Below, in pieces: positions 26,665 to 35,468 of a DNA stretch of 64,000 nt. Location of the stretch: assembly GCA_024688885.1 (NCBI GenBank), contig JAILDV010000048.1, forward strand, positions 1 to 64,000, read 5' to 3'. Below the pieces are notes generated by a model, which was not told the DNA's origin, did no database searches, and saw nothing but the letters and a program-made list of their open reading frames with translations. This DNA comes from Bacteroidaceae bacterium (lineage in GTDB: Bacteria; Bacteroidota; Bacteroidia; Bacteroidales; Bacteroidaceae). Made by a program: the position numbers and the translations under genes. Position 1 is the stretch's first letter. Every line of letters begins with the position of its first letter.

Positions 26665-27087
26665 GAAAAAACATCCGCTCAATCCGCTCAATCGTTCCGC
26701 AGGAACTTGTTTATAAAAACATACCCCTTCTCCCTTCCCTCACGTCGCCCAAGGTGTTCTTTCAGTGCCATCTGTGCAAAGTGTACCCTTCTTTATCATT
26801 TATCATTTCTCATTTAGCGCAGCGCCGCGCCGCGAAGCGCCAAATTGCAAAGTCGAGATTGCAAAATAGCCTCATCAAGCAAAAACCTATACCTTTATGT
26901 ACCATTTTTTAAGAAATATTCACGTTGCCAGATGAAAAAGCGATACCTTTGTCGAATATTAAGCACAGGCGCGTGTGCGTGAGTGCTAAGAGACAACCCT
27001 TCATGGAGCAGTTAATATATAATGCAAAGTGAACACTCAATGATTAACAAAGACGAGTAAAGACAAAACAAATTATTAATAAAAAAT
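26665..27087. other. Intergenic region with two repeat families and a promoter
   Basis: Holds a CCGCTCAAT-GTTCC hairpin family copy (26668-26735), junction repeats with AGCGCAGCGCC (26790-26850) and a probable promoter element TACCTTTG at 26944-26951. No gene is seen. Confidence 0.6.
26668..26735 (+). repeat. CCGCTCAAT / GTTCC-hairpin repeat
   Basis: ATCCGCTCAATCCGCTCAATC, then the hairpin GTTCCGCAGGAAC, CTTGTTTATAAAAACATACCCC. Close relatives are at 30308-30382 and, inverted, at 40217-40330. Confidence 0.75.
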
Positions 27088-30000
27088 ATGAAGAATACAA
27101 TGAAAATGAAGAGCTTACTTTCATTCTTCGTGCCCGCAGCAATGATGTCGCTGATGGTGGCAGGTTGTAGCGATTATGACAACGGCTATGACTCGAACGC
27201 GATTAAGTTCAATGAAGAGTTCCGCAAGGCGTATGGCGACATTGACCCTGAGCAGGACTGGAACCTCGCCGAGCGTGGCACCGTGACCGTCTCCACCATG
27301 AAGGAGTCGGAAGTGAAAATCTATGCACTCCGCGGCAATGAATACGTCCTCGTCGGTGACTACGAAGGAGTGAAGGGCACTAAAATGCTGGGCTTCGACA
27401 TGGTTGAGGGCACCAACAGCATCATGGTGACCGATGGTGTGACTGCCGAGAAGACCGTGTCTGGAGGCGTGGTGACATTTGGCGGCACACGTACCGTGAG
27501 ACCTGATGGCACGTACGATGGCGTGACCATTACCAAACTCACCAGCGATGTGGAAATCAACGGCGAAACCTTCCCACAGTACAGAACCTACACGAACGAC
27601 GAGGTGACCGGTATGCTGACTACAGTGCCACAGAGCGAAAACAACATCGCAAAAGTGACTTCCGACTTCACTTACGTATCCACGGGTTCCTTCATCATCT
27701 ATCCTTTCTTTTGGTACACCGGCTCACAGAACACACTTGGCGTCTATTATACTGACGAGAAAGGCAATGATCACGAGGTGGACATCTATGAGTCGAAAGG
27801 CTCGAGATGGGGCTGGAGTGACAGCAACAACACTGGCGAACTCTGGTATTCGATGGGTGAGACGAATGTTGTGACGGATGATTTTGTGAATGGCACCAAT
27901 TCAGGCACAACAAAGGGTGGCTGGACGATGAAAAGTATCGACAATGTCGATGACTATTGCGGATGGCAAGTGAAGAGTAACGTGCAGGATGATCAAAAAG
28001 ATGAATCCGGCATCGTTGGACCGTTCATGGAAATCTGGAGACCTAATAGTCCTCTAGTGAGTCTTGGCACCATCACTGTCGAGAAGGAGTTCACAGTTTC
28101 CAAAAACGTGGAATGCATCGTCGAAGTGTCTGCCCGTCTGAGAAACCAGGCGCAGAGCTCTATTGGCGGTGGACAAATCATCTTCTCTGCCAATGGCAAA
28201 AGTGTGGATATCACCGCTCCTGGCAACAACACCCAAGGTGTATATAACAACCAGGGTCTTCTCTATACCAACCAGAACGGCAAGAAAAAAGTTTTTGTGA
28301 AGTGTACATCAGACAGCAACGGCAAAATCAAGGCTAAGTTTGAGTTGAAGGGTGTGGATGCCAACTGGTTCTCCTTCAAAGACCTGAAGATTACTTCTTA
28401 TAATAAAAACCTGCCGACACCCTCGCCGGATGATATCAATACTCCTACAGGTAATTCAGAGTTCCCAGGTGTAAATCCTATACCTTACAACGGCGATAGC
28501 GGCGGACCCGATGATGTCTATGCTGCTTTCTACAAAGGACAGGGCATCAGGGTGGACATCCCTGCAGGAACCAAGTTCGGTATGTATCTTAGGAAGACAG
28601 ATGATTCTGGAACTTACACGTTCTACTCGGAAAGTTCGAAAAATGTAAAAGATACAAGATTGCACGACAAGTATTGTTATGCTTCCACCTTCTATAATGG
28701 TGATCAAATGTTCATTGGTTTGGAGGACTGGCCAAATGGCGACAGCGACCTGAACGACCTCGTGCTCGCCTTCTCAGGTGCCAAGCCCATCATCATCAAT
28801 GAAGAGGCTGAAAGCTGGCTTATGGTCTGCGAGGACTTGGGTGGTTCATTCGATACTGACTACAACGACGTCATCTTCAAGGTGGATCACGTGAGTGGTA
28901 AAGAAACAGCCAAGGTGACTGCAATGGCTGCAGGTGGTACATTGGCTTCTTACATTGTGCTCAACAATGGCTCCAACCCACAGGTTGTCGGCGAGATTCA
29001 CCAGATGCTTGGTGCGGCTCCAGAGAAGAGCGGTGCCTATACACCAATTAATGCAACTAGCCGCTATGAGGCGGTAGGTAGTGAGGTAGAGATTCCTGTG
29101 CCCAGCAATTTCACGATGGCATATAGCACTGAAGTAGACCAAGCAGGTGTCAATATGGGTGGTTTCGAAATCCGCACATTGAATTCTGGTGAAGAGCCTG
29201 CACCTACAAACGCTACGGTGAATGACCTCTCTAACAGCCAGGTCTCTGTCATTGCAGCTCCAGACCCGGGTTCGGCTCCATATATGCTCTGTCTGCCTTA
29301 CACTTACACCAAGGAAGAGGACGGTAAGATTAACACCTATGTGTGGGCATGGCCACAAGAGCTTTGCACCATCTGCTCTGCGACCTACTCAAATGGTAAG
29401 TATAGCGGCAGCAACGGTGGTGCATACCTTGACTTCGGTGCATGGGTAAGCAGCTATAGCGATAATCGTGATTGGTACAAAAATCCAAATCCTGCAGGTG
29501 CTATGATTGTAGAGAAACTGCTTCTGAAGTCGGAAAATAAACAGCAGGGTGGTTTGCAGACTTTGCAACTTGGCAATAGGAAGGAATCTATCACGGTTAA
29601 ACCAGGAACTCAGGTCAACCTCTTTGATAACTTGATAAACTATATTGAAGGCACCTACACTGTCACCTATTCAGGTGATATGGGCAATGGTACAATAACT
29701 AACCCAGACAAGTGGACGCCATATAATGAAGGCCGTCGCACCATAACTGTTACCCGTGAAGCGGATGACACCTACGAAGAGGCTACAACATCATTCACAT
29801 TTATAGTGACAAGTGATAAAGGTACATTGATAACGCAATTATCGGGAACAACAACTGAAAATATTTGGAGTACCCAATCATATAAAGTTCCTGCAAGTGT
29901 CTTTAATGGTGCAACCTCTATTGTCATAACATTTGAAGGAAGCGCTTATACATACTGGATCAATGATGGTCGTTTATGGACTGCATACGAGGAGAATGGA

Positions 30001-30120
30001 ACTGCATCAACATATACGATACCTAATGACCATTTGCAGCATGTAATAGAAAATGGACTTATTGTTGGCATGAAGAGTGCCTTTGACACTACGCAGGTGT
30101 ATGTGAAGATTACCAAGTAG
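27088..30120 (+). CDS. LruC-like surface lipoprotein (paralogue 1)
   Basis: 1010 aa. Lipobox VAGC (Cys27) is followed by SDYDNGY, acidic residues typical of surface-exported lipoproteins in this phylum. An N-terminal domain (NEEFRKAYGDIDPEQDWNLAER) is shared with the next gene. About residues 500-570 carry NGDSDLNDLVLAFSG and about 575-600 CEDLGGSFDTDYNDVIFKV, calcium-binding-like loops of DUF4114/DUF4842 (LruC) proteins. A lineage-specific central region (about 250-470) and a C-terminal Ig-like part with a cadherin-like TREADDTYEEA segment are also present. Likely an adhesin or matrix protein at the cell surface. It stands alone between promoter and terminator. Confidence 0.85.
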   Translation: MKNTMKMKSLLSFFVPAAMMSLMVAGCSDYDNGYDSNAIKFNEEFRKAYGDIDPEQDWNLAERGTVTVSTMKESEVKIYALRGNEYVLVGDYEGVKGTKMLGFDMVEGTNSIMVTDGVTAEKTVSGGVVTFGGTRTVRPDGTYDGVTITKLTSDVEINGETFPQYRTYTNDEVTGMLTTVPQSENNIAKVTSDFTYVSTGSFIIYPFFWYTGSQNTLGVYYTDEKGNDHEVDIYESKGSRWGWSDSNNTGELWYSMGETNVVTDDFVNGTNSGTTKGGWTMKSIDNVDDYCGWQVKSNVQDDQKDESGIVGPFMEIWRPNSPLVSLGTITVEKEFTVSKNVECIVEVSARLRNQAQSSIGGGQIIFSANGKSVDITAPGNNTQGVYNNQGLLYTNQNGKKKVFVKCTSDSNGKIKAKFELKGVDANWFSFKDLKITSYNKNLPTPSPDDINTPTGNSEFPGVNPIPYNGDSGGPDDVYAAFYKGQGIRVDIPAGTKFGMYLRKTDDSGTYTFYSESSKNVKDTRLHDKYCYASTFYNGDQMFIGLEDWPNGDSDLNDLVLAFSGAKPIIINEEAESWLMVCEDLGGSFDTDYNDVIFKVDHVSGKETAKVTAMAAGGTLASYIVLNNGSNPQVVGEIHQMLGAAPEKSGAYTPINATSRYEAVGSEVEIPVPSNFTMAYSTEVDQAGVNMGGFEIRTLNSGEEPAPTNATVNDLSNSQVSVIAAPDPGSAPYMLCLPYTYTKEEDGKINTYVWAWPQELCTICSATYSNGKYSGSNGGAYLDFGAWVSSYSDNRDWYKNPNPAGAMIVEKLLLKSENKQQGGLQTLQLGNRKESITVKPGTQVNLFDNLINYIEGTYTVTYSGDMGNGTITNPDKWTPYNEGRRTITVTREADDTYEEATTSFTFIVTSDKGTLITQLSGTTTENIWSTQSYKVPASVFNGATSIVITFEGSAYTYWINDGRLWTAYEENGTASTYTIPNDHLQHVIENGLIVGMKSAFDTTQVYVKITK

Positions 30121-30155
30121 CCTTAACTGGTTCAATACATTGACAATAACTCAAA

Positions 30156-30188
30156 CAGAAGCCCTGGCATTCATTGCCAGGGCTTCTG
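30156..30188 (+). terminator. Rho-independent hairpin after paralogue 1
   Basis: Perfect 14-bp stem CAGAAGCCCTGGCA (30156-30169) with TGCCAGGGCTTCTG (30175-30188), followed by ATATTTTG. Confidence 0.75.
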
Positions 30189-30587
30189 ATATTTTGATGT
30201 TCCACTTTTTCCAGTGGTATTCTCAAAATTTGAGGGGAGGGGTGACCACACGGTCGTCCCTCTTCTTTTTCTTTTTCCTCCCTCTCATTCCCTGCGGGAA
30301 CCGCACAAAAATCCGCTCAATCCGCTCAATCGTTCCGCAGGAACTTGTCTATATAACATACCGCTTCGCGATGATTAAACGGATGTGAATGGCGTTCTTT
30401 CTGTGCTCTGAAGCGGTCAATCTGAGGTCTTTTTTGTAAAAAGCAGCATTATTTTCATTTTTTTCTGCATTTTTTCTCACTTTTCTTGTTTGTTTTTCAA
30501 GAAGTTCCTATATTTGCATATTAACAGTACGCGTATATGCGCGTTAACCTTAAGCACAGAGTAATCAACCTATTAACCATAAAGATT
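30189..30587. other. Intergenic region between the two tandem lipoprotein genes
   Basis: Carries the CCGCTCAAT-GTTCC repeat (30308-30382), a T/C-rich stretch and a promoter (TTTG 30489-30492, TATATTTG 30509-30516, spacing 16). No gene is seen. Confidence 0.6.
30308..30382 (+). repeat. CCGCTCAAT / GTTCC-hairpin repeat
   Basis: AATCCGCTCAATCCGCTCAATC, hairpin GTTCCGCAGGAAC, TTGTCTATATAACATACC and GATGATTAAACGGATG. Its first 40 bases match 26668-26735 almost exactly. Confidence 0.75.
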
Positions 30588-33434
30588 ATGAAAACTCAGA
30601 AAAACCTATCATTCATGGTGCCGCTGGCAGTGGCAGCAATGATCCTTGCGGGATGTAGTGATTATGACAACGGCTACACAGAAAAGGAAATGAAATTCAA
30701 TGTGGACTTTAACCACGAGTTCGGCTCTTACGACGAAACACAGGACTGGAACCTCGCTGAACGTGCAAATGTAACTGTGACCACTTCGGAACGTAAGGAC
30801 ATCAATGTCTATACTGAGAAGGAAGGCTCGTTTGTGCAGGTGGGTGCGTTCAAGAATGTGGCGGGTACGAAGAAGTTGGAGTTTGAGGTGATTGAGGACA
30901 TGACGAACCTTGTGGTGAGCGACGGCGACGTGGCTCTCCGTGCCGTGACAGGCGGAACGGTCAATTTCGACAACATGACCTCTGTGGGTGGCGAGGAGTT
31001 AGGCACTCGTGGCGGCGAGTATGTGGACCGCAACCTGTGGTCAAAGAATTATGTGGTGCCAGCCAATATCACCGACGCTGAACGTGAGGCTGTTGTGGCT
31101 GAGTTCAGCAAGCAGCACTATGGTGCCTACAACGAGGTGCTGGTGCCTTGGACAGAACTGTTCGTGCAACAGGTGTATAAGGGTGAGGCAGAGTATTATG
31201 ATGCCTTCAACCAGGAGACTGGCGTGGCAAGCAACAAGATGAACCACCTGCTGATTTGGGACAGTTCGGCAGGCGAAGGTTCATTTGATGGTGGCTACAT
31301 CCACATCAACGACTTCAACAACGGCGACCAGCAGACAGTGGCATACGACGACAACGACACGGAGCAGCAGCACCCCATCATCGGTCTGACCCTCATGCGT
31401 GGCATTGACCCGACGGATTGCCCCACTGAGGACGTGACCATCGAAGGTGTGACGAAGCATTGGGTGAAGCAGTTTGAATATCATAATGCACAGAGCGACG
31501 AATACCAACCTACATACATCATGAAGCGTGTGACTTGGACGGAGAACGGCGTGACGAAGTCGGGTCTCTACCTCGGTTTCGACTTCTACGCTCAGAAGCG
31601 TGCTGACCAGCCTGCCGACAAGAACATGGACGTGGAGCGCGACTGGATTTTCAACGACTGGATCATCAAGATTTCGCAGAGCATCAATTCAGTGGTGCCG
31701 GTGAGCGAGCTGCAGAACGCAACTCCTGCTGCCTGGATTTTGGCAGGTGAGGACCTCGGCGGCGGTTTCGACATCGACTACAATGACGTGGTGGTGAAGG
31801 TGGAGCGTCTAGCTGGCGAGAACAAGGTGCATGTCACTCCGTTGGCTGCCGGCGGTACACTCGCATCCTACCTCTTCTTCGGGCAGACCTGCATCGGTGA
31901 GATTCACCAGTTGCTCGATGCCAGCTCGGCACGAAGCGGCAGTTATCAGCCCATCAACCTCAGCGGTGACCTGCATGTGCCTACCCAGAAAGTGGAAGTG
32001 ACCGTGGATAAGGATTGGGGTCTGACCCAAGACATCAGCAAGGCGAACAACATGGGTGGTTTCACCATCCGCGTGTTGCCTGCAGGCACAGAACCGATGG
32101 CAAAGGTGCTCAACTATAACGACCCGGCCTTCGACAAGGCTACCACCGTGAAGGCTCCTCAGCAGGGAGAGGCACCATATATCATCTGTGTGCCATACGC
32201 TTACAAACTCACGAACTATCCTGAATCAGGACTGTCGGAGGCCACCGTGTGGGGATGGCCAGGCGAGCTCGTCAACATTGCCTCTGTCTATGAGGAATTT
32301 GAGGATTGGGCGCGTGATAAGGCTGCCAAGAAGGATTGGTACTCCAAGCCAGCGGCACAGGGCTTCGTTTCCACGCAGAAGTTCACTCGCATAAGATTCG
32401 GTGAGCAGCCTGCCAAGATGACCGGTTTCCAGATTCAGGAGACAGGCAATCCTAATGCCGACGTGACCTTCTACAACCAGGTTCCGAGCGTCTATCCAGA
32501 GGTGAAGCAGCCAGTGGCAACCCTTGCACTGAAGCAGGAAGGCGACATCTACGTGACCGTGGGCGAAACCATCGACCTCCTCAACTACGTCAACACGAAC
32601 TATCCAGACAAGGTGTTCTGCGTATCGACCAGCGAAGGCGAACAAGAACCAGTGGCAGGCTCCTTCACCAAGTTTAAGACGTTGCAGGCGAACCACCGCA
32701 CCCTCATGCACATCAGAATTGCCACTCCTGGTGGTCTGCTCAATGTGGATGTTTATGTGAACAGCGGCACCAGCAGCGCAGACAGCGGCAAGAAGCACAA
32801 CAGCATCACCCTCTACGACAATGGCACCCCTGTCTATAACATTCCTACCATCGCAGCGGGCGAGACCAAGACCTACACCATCACTTCCAACGGCTCAGGC
32901 AGTTATTCGGTAGTGGGAAGCGAGTACTTCACGGCTTCCGTCAGCGGCAACACGCTGACCATCACCGGTGTGAAGGCAGGTCAGGCTAACCTGATTCTCA
33001 CCCAGGCTGCCGACGACACTTACAAGGCTGCAACCGGCACTTACTGGCTCACTGCAACAGGTAGTCAGGAGCAGACGGGTGACGACGAGGGTGACGCGCC
33101 AAGCGGAGAAGATATACTTGTGGATAAGACAAACCGTCATGAATACATATTTACATTGGACGGCAATAGTGATGGCACGTATAATGTGAAATATGGAGGA
33201 AAGGCAGTATTGTATCATGTAAAAACGCTCACACTGAAATGGTCTGAGGCGAATAGTTATGCTCAGTTCAGGATTTTCAGACCTTGGGGTCAAATCGCTA
33301 CTCCGACAGGTGAGTCTGGTTCATACACAATCAGTAATTTGAATATCTTTAGTCCATATGGTGAAGAACGAGAAATACATATTCTTTGGAATAATAATAA
33401 TGATGGAGTATTCAAGTTGAAGATAAGTGAATAA
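30588..33434 (+). CDS. LruC-like surface lipoprotein (paralogue 2)
   Basis: About 948 aa from the ATG at 30588, where MKTQKNLSFMVPLAVAAMILAGC gives the lipid Cys23 followed by SDYDNGY. The N-terminal FNHEFGSYDETQDWNLAER matches paralogue 1. CEDLGGGFDIDYNDVVVKV-type residues (GEDLGGGFDIDYNDVV) and the DUF4842 block GGTLASY...GEIHQLLDA identify the LruC-like core. The C-terminus has an Ig/BACON-like domain (about 720-850) and a terminal beta region. The frame upstream of 30588 lacks a signal peptide. It likely acts at the surface; no ligand can be named. Confidence 0.85.
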   Translation: MKTQKNLSFMVPLAVAAMILAGCSDYDNGYTEKEMKFNVDFNHEFGSYDETQDWNLAERANVTVTTSERKDINVYTEKEGSFVQVGAFKNVAGTKKLEFEVIEDMTNLVVSDGDVALRAVTGGTVNFDNMTSVGGEELGTRGGEYVDRNLWSKNYVVPANITDAEREAVVAEFSKQHYGAYNEVLVPWTELFVQQVYKGEAEYYDAFNQETGVASNKMNHLLIWDSSAGEGSFDGGYIHINDFNNGDQQTVAYDDNDTEQQHPIIGLTLMRGIDPTDCPTEDVTIEGVTKHWVKQFEYHNAQSDEYQPTYIMKRVTWTENGVTKSGLYLGFDFYAQKRADQPADKNMDVERDWIFNDWIIKISQSINSVVPVSELQNATPAAWILAGEDLGGGFDIDYNDVVVKVERLAGENKVHVTPLAAGGTLASYLFFGQTCIGEIHQLLDASSARSGSYQPINLSGDLHVPTQKVEVTVDKDWGLTQDISKANNMGGFTIRVLPAGTEPMAKVLNYNDPAFDKATTVKAPQQGEAPYIICVPYAYKLTNYPESGLSEATVWGWPGELVNIASVYEEFEDWARDKAAKKDWYSKPAAQGFVSTQKFTRIRFGEQPAKMTGFQIQETGNPNADVTFYNQVPSVYPEVKQPVATLALKQEGDIYVTVGETIDLLNYVNTNYPDKVFCVSTSEGEQEPVAGSFTKFKTLQANHRTLMHIRIATPGGLLNVDVYVNSGTSSADSGKKHNSITLYDNGTPVYNIPTIAAGETKTYTITSNGSGSYSVVGSEYFTASVSGNTLTITGVKAGQANLILTQAADDTYKAATGTYWLTATGSQEQTGDDEGDAPSGEDILVDKTNRHEYIFTLDGNSDGTYNVKYGGKAVLYHVKTLTLKWSEANSYAQFRIFRPWGQIATPTGESGSYTISNLNIFSPYGEEREIHILWNNNNDGVFKLKISE

Positions 33435-33460
33435 ATCCAAATCGCTCATATACAAATCAG

Positions 33461-33497
33461 GAGAGGCGACCCCAACAAGGTCGCCTCTCTTGTTTTT
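33461..33497 (+). terminator. Rho-independent terminator after paralogue 2
   Basis: 11-bp stem GAGAGGCGACC (33461-33471) with GGTCGCCTCTC (33479-33489) and a TTGTTTTTG tail. Confidence 0.82.
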
Positions 33498-33649
33498 GTT
33501 AACAAAGTTTTTCATGAATTCTTTTTCCTGGGTTCACATTAGTCAATTAAAGTCCTTTGTTTTTCGAAAAGCCGCTTGCAGTAAAATATTCGCATTTCTA
33601 TAGGAATTGCTTCATCGTATTTTCGTTGACTTATAAAAATGAGAATAAA

Positions 33650-33681
33650 TTTGGTTATTAACTCACTTAGTCGTAACTTTG
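33650..33681 (+). promoter_or_regulatory. Promoter for the exchanger gene
   Basis: TTTG at 33650-33653 and TAACTTTG at 33674-33681, 20 bases apart. The ATG at 33701 is about 13 bases after the predicted start. Confidence 0.7.
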
Positions 33682-33700
33682 CAAACGATTTACAAAGATT

Positions 33701-34678
33701 ATGTGGCTTAACATCTTATACATCATTCTCGGTTTCGTTCTCCTAATGAAGGGAGGCGACTTCTTGATTGACGGGGCAGTGGCTATTGCACAGCGGGCAA
33801 AGCTGAGCGCGATGGTCATTGGCATTACCGTGGTGGGTTTCGGCACGTCGATGCCGGAGTTGCTGGTATCGACACAGGCAGCGTGGATAGGGTCTTCAGG
33901 ACTTGCCATTGGCAATGTGGCAGGGTCGAACATCGCCAACATCGCCCTCATCCTCGGTGTGACGGCACTGATTTGTCCCTTGCCGTCGCAGCGCACGATG
34001 ATGAGGATTGACATCCCCTTCATGCTGTTCGCCATGGTGCTGTTCATCGTGATGGCGATGACCGACGACACCATCCATCGGTGGCAAGGCATCACGATGG
34101 TGCTCCTGCTTGTGGCGTTCATCACCTGGGAGGTGCAGCGTTCGCGCAAGAAGACCAAGCGGGCTGAGGCGCAAGGCGAGGTGGAAGTGGTGGAGAAACC
34201 CTCCATGCCCCTGTGGCGTGCCATCCTCTACGTGCTGGTGTCGCTGGCGGCGATGGTGTGGGGTGCCGACCTGCTCATTGGTGGTTCCAGTGCCATTGCC
34301 ATGGAGTTGGGCAACTACTTCGGCGTGTCGAAAGAAGAGATGGAGCGCATCATCGGGCTCACCGTGGTGGCTGTGGGCACGTCGCTGCCCGAGTTGTTCG
34401 CCTCGGTGATGGCGGCACGCAAGGGTGAGACCGACATGGCGGTGGGCAACATCATCGGCTCCGTGTCGTTCAACATCCTTTCGGTGGTGGGAGTGGCTGC
34501 TGCCATCACACCAATCCACGATGCGTGGAAGCCCTTCGCCATCGACTATGCGGTGATGCTGGGCTTGGGTCTGGTGCTGTGGCTCTTCTTGCAGACGCAC
34601 CACAAGATTGTGCGCTACGAAGGTGCCATCCTGCTGACCATCTATTGCCTTTACATCGCCAAGACGCTGATGGTGTAG
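33701..34678 (+). CDS. Calcium/sodium antiporter (CaCA family, YrbG-like)
   Basis: 325 aa inner membrane protein with about ten helices in two inverted halves. Each half carries the alpha-repeat: GFGTSMPELLVS with GNVAGSNIANI in the first, and VGTSLPELFAS with GNIIGSVSFNIL in the second. The acidic Glu of each repeat coordinates the cation. A charged cytoplasmic loop (about 145-170, RSRKKTKRAEAQGEVEVVEK) separates the halves. It exchanges Ca2+ for Na+ or H+. Single-gene unit with its own promoter. Confidence 0.92.
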   Translation: MWLNILYIILGFVLLMKGGDFLIDGAVAIAQRAKLSAMVIGITVVGFGTSMPELLVSTQAAWIGSSGLAIGNVAGSNIANIALILGVTALICPLPSQRTMMRIDIPFMLFAMVLFIVMAMTDDTIHRWQGITMVLLLVAFITWEVQRSRKKTKRAEAQGEVEVVEKPSMPLWRAILYVLVSLAAMVWGADLLIGGSSAIAMELGNYFGVSKEEMERIIGLTVVAVGTSLPELFASVMAARKGETDMAVGNIIGSVSFNILSVVGVAAAITPIHDAWKPFAIDYAVMLGLGLVLWLFLQTHHKIVRYEGAILLTIYCLYIAKTLMV

Positions 34679-34689
34679 GAGAGACTTTG

Positions 34690-34860
34690 AAAAATGAAAG
34701 AATGAAAAAATGAGGAAATGAAAAAAGCTAACTCTTTAACTATCACAAAGTGAGCAAGGTGTCGGCTTTAACTCCTTCACTCCTCTAACTCCTTAACTCC
34801 CACAAGGTGATTAAGGTATCGGCTTTAACTCCTTCACTCCTCTAACTCCTTAACTCCTAA
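34690..34860. repeat. Junction heptamers plus 60-bp tandem duplication
   Basis: AATGAAAGAATGAAAAAATG units are followed by two copies of a roughly 60-bp unit (about 34738-34796 and 34797-34856). Each copy contains AAGGTnTCGGCTTTAACTCC, TTCACTCCTCTAACTCC and TTAACTCC. The unit itself is built from TAACTCCTT heptamers. Confidence 0.7.
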
Positions 34861-34895
34861 ATCAACAATAATTTCAAAACCAATAAAAAAAGAAT

Positions 34896-35468
34896 ATGGA
34901 TACAATTGGATTGATTGTCATGGTGATCGTACTCGTTCTCGTGATTGGGGGCATCTTCGGCTACATCAAGACACAGCGTGAGCTGGTGAACTTGGACGAG
35001 AAGTGCAAGAACGCACTGAGTCAGATTGAGGTGCAACTCAATTCACGTTGGGATGCGCTGATGTCGTTGGCAAAGGCTGCCACTTCCTATGCCCAGCATG
35101 AGGCAGAGACCTTGGCTGCCACTATCGCTGCACGTCGTGGTGTGGAAATCCACACGGCAGCCGACGTGAACGAGCAGCAGGACGCTTTCTCAGAAGTGCT
35201 TAGCCGCCTGATGGCTGTGAACGAGGCTTATCCGGAACTGAAGGCTTCTGGTCTGTATGAGAAGACGATGAGCAGCATCAATTCGTATGAGGACAACGTA
35301 CGCATGGCACGTATGATCTACAACGACACGACTACACGCTTCAACCGTTACGTGCGTCAGTGGCCATCGAGCATGGTGGCTGGACAGCTGCACTTTGTGG
35401 CAAGAGACTACCTGACTGTGGACAACAAGGGCAAGAAGGACATGCCGGAATTGTTTGGAGCCGAATGA
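34896..35468 (+). CDS. lemA: LemA family membrane protein
   Basis: 190 aa. One N-terminal membrane helix (IGLIVMVIVLVLVIGGIFGYI) and then a helical LemA domain with VNLDEKCKNALSQIEVQLNSRWD and NRYVRQWPSSMVAG, the family's conserved ends. Members are helical-bundle envelope proteins of uncertain function. The stop codon overlaps the start of the DUF2207 gene by four bases (ATGA), so the two are translationally coupled; this pairing is common. Confidence 0.9.
   Translation: MDTIGLIVMVIVLVLVIGGIFGYIKTQRELVNLDEKCKNALSQIEVQLNSRWDALMSLAKAATSYAQHEAETLAATIAARRGVEIHTAADVNEQQDAFSEVLSRLMAVNEAYPELKASGLYEKTMSSINSYEDNVRMARMIYNDTTTRFNRYVRQWPSSMVAGQLHFVARDYLTVDNKGKKDMPELFGAE

Noticed and set aside
35360-35464. 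Upstream extension of the DUF2207 gene
   Set aside because: It lies within lemA in another frame and lacks a signal peptide; the ATG overlapping the lemA stop is preferred.
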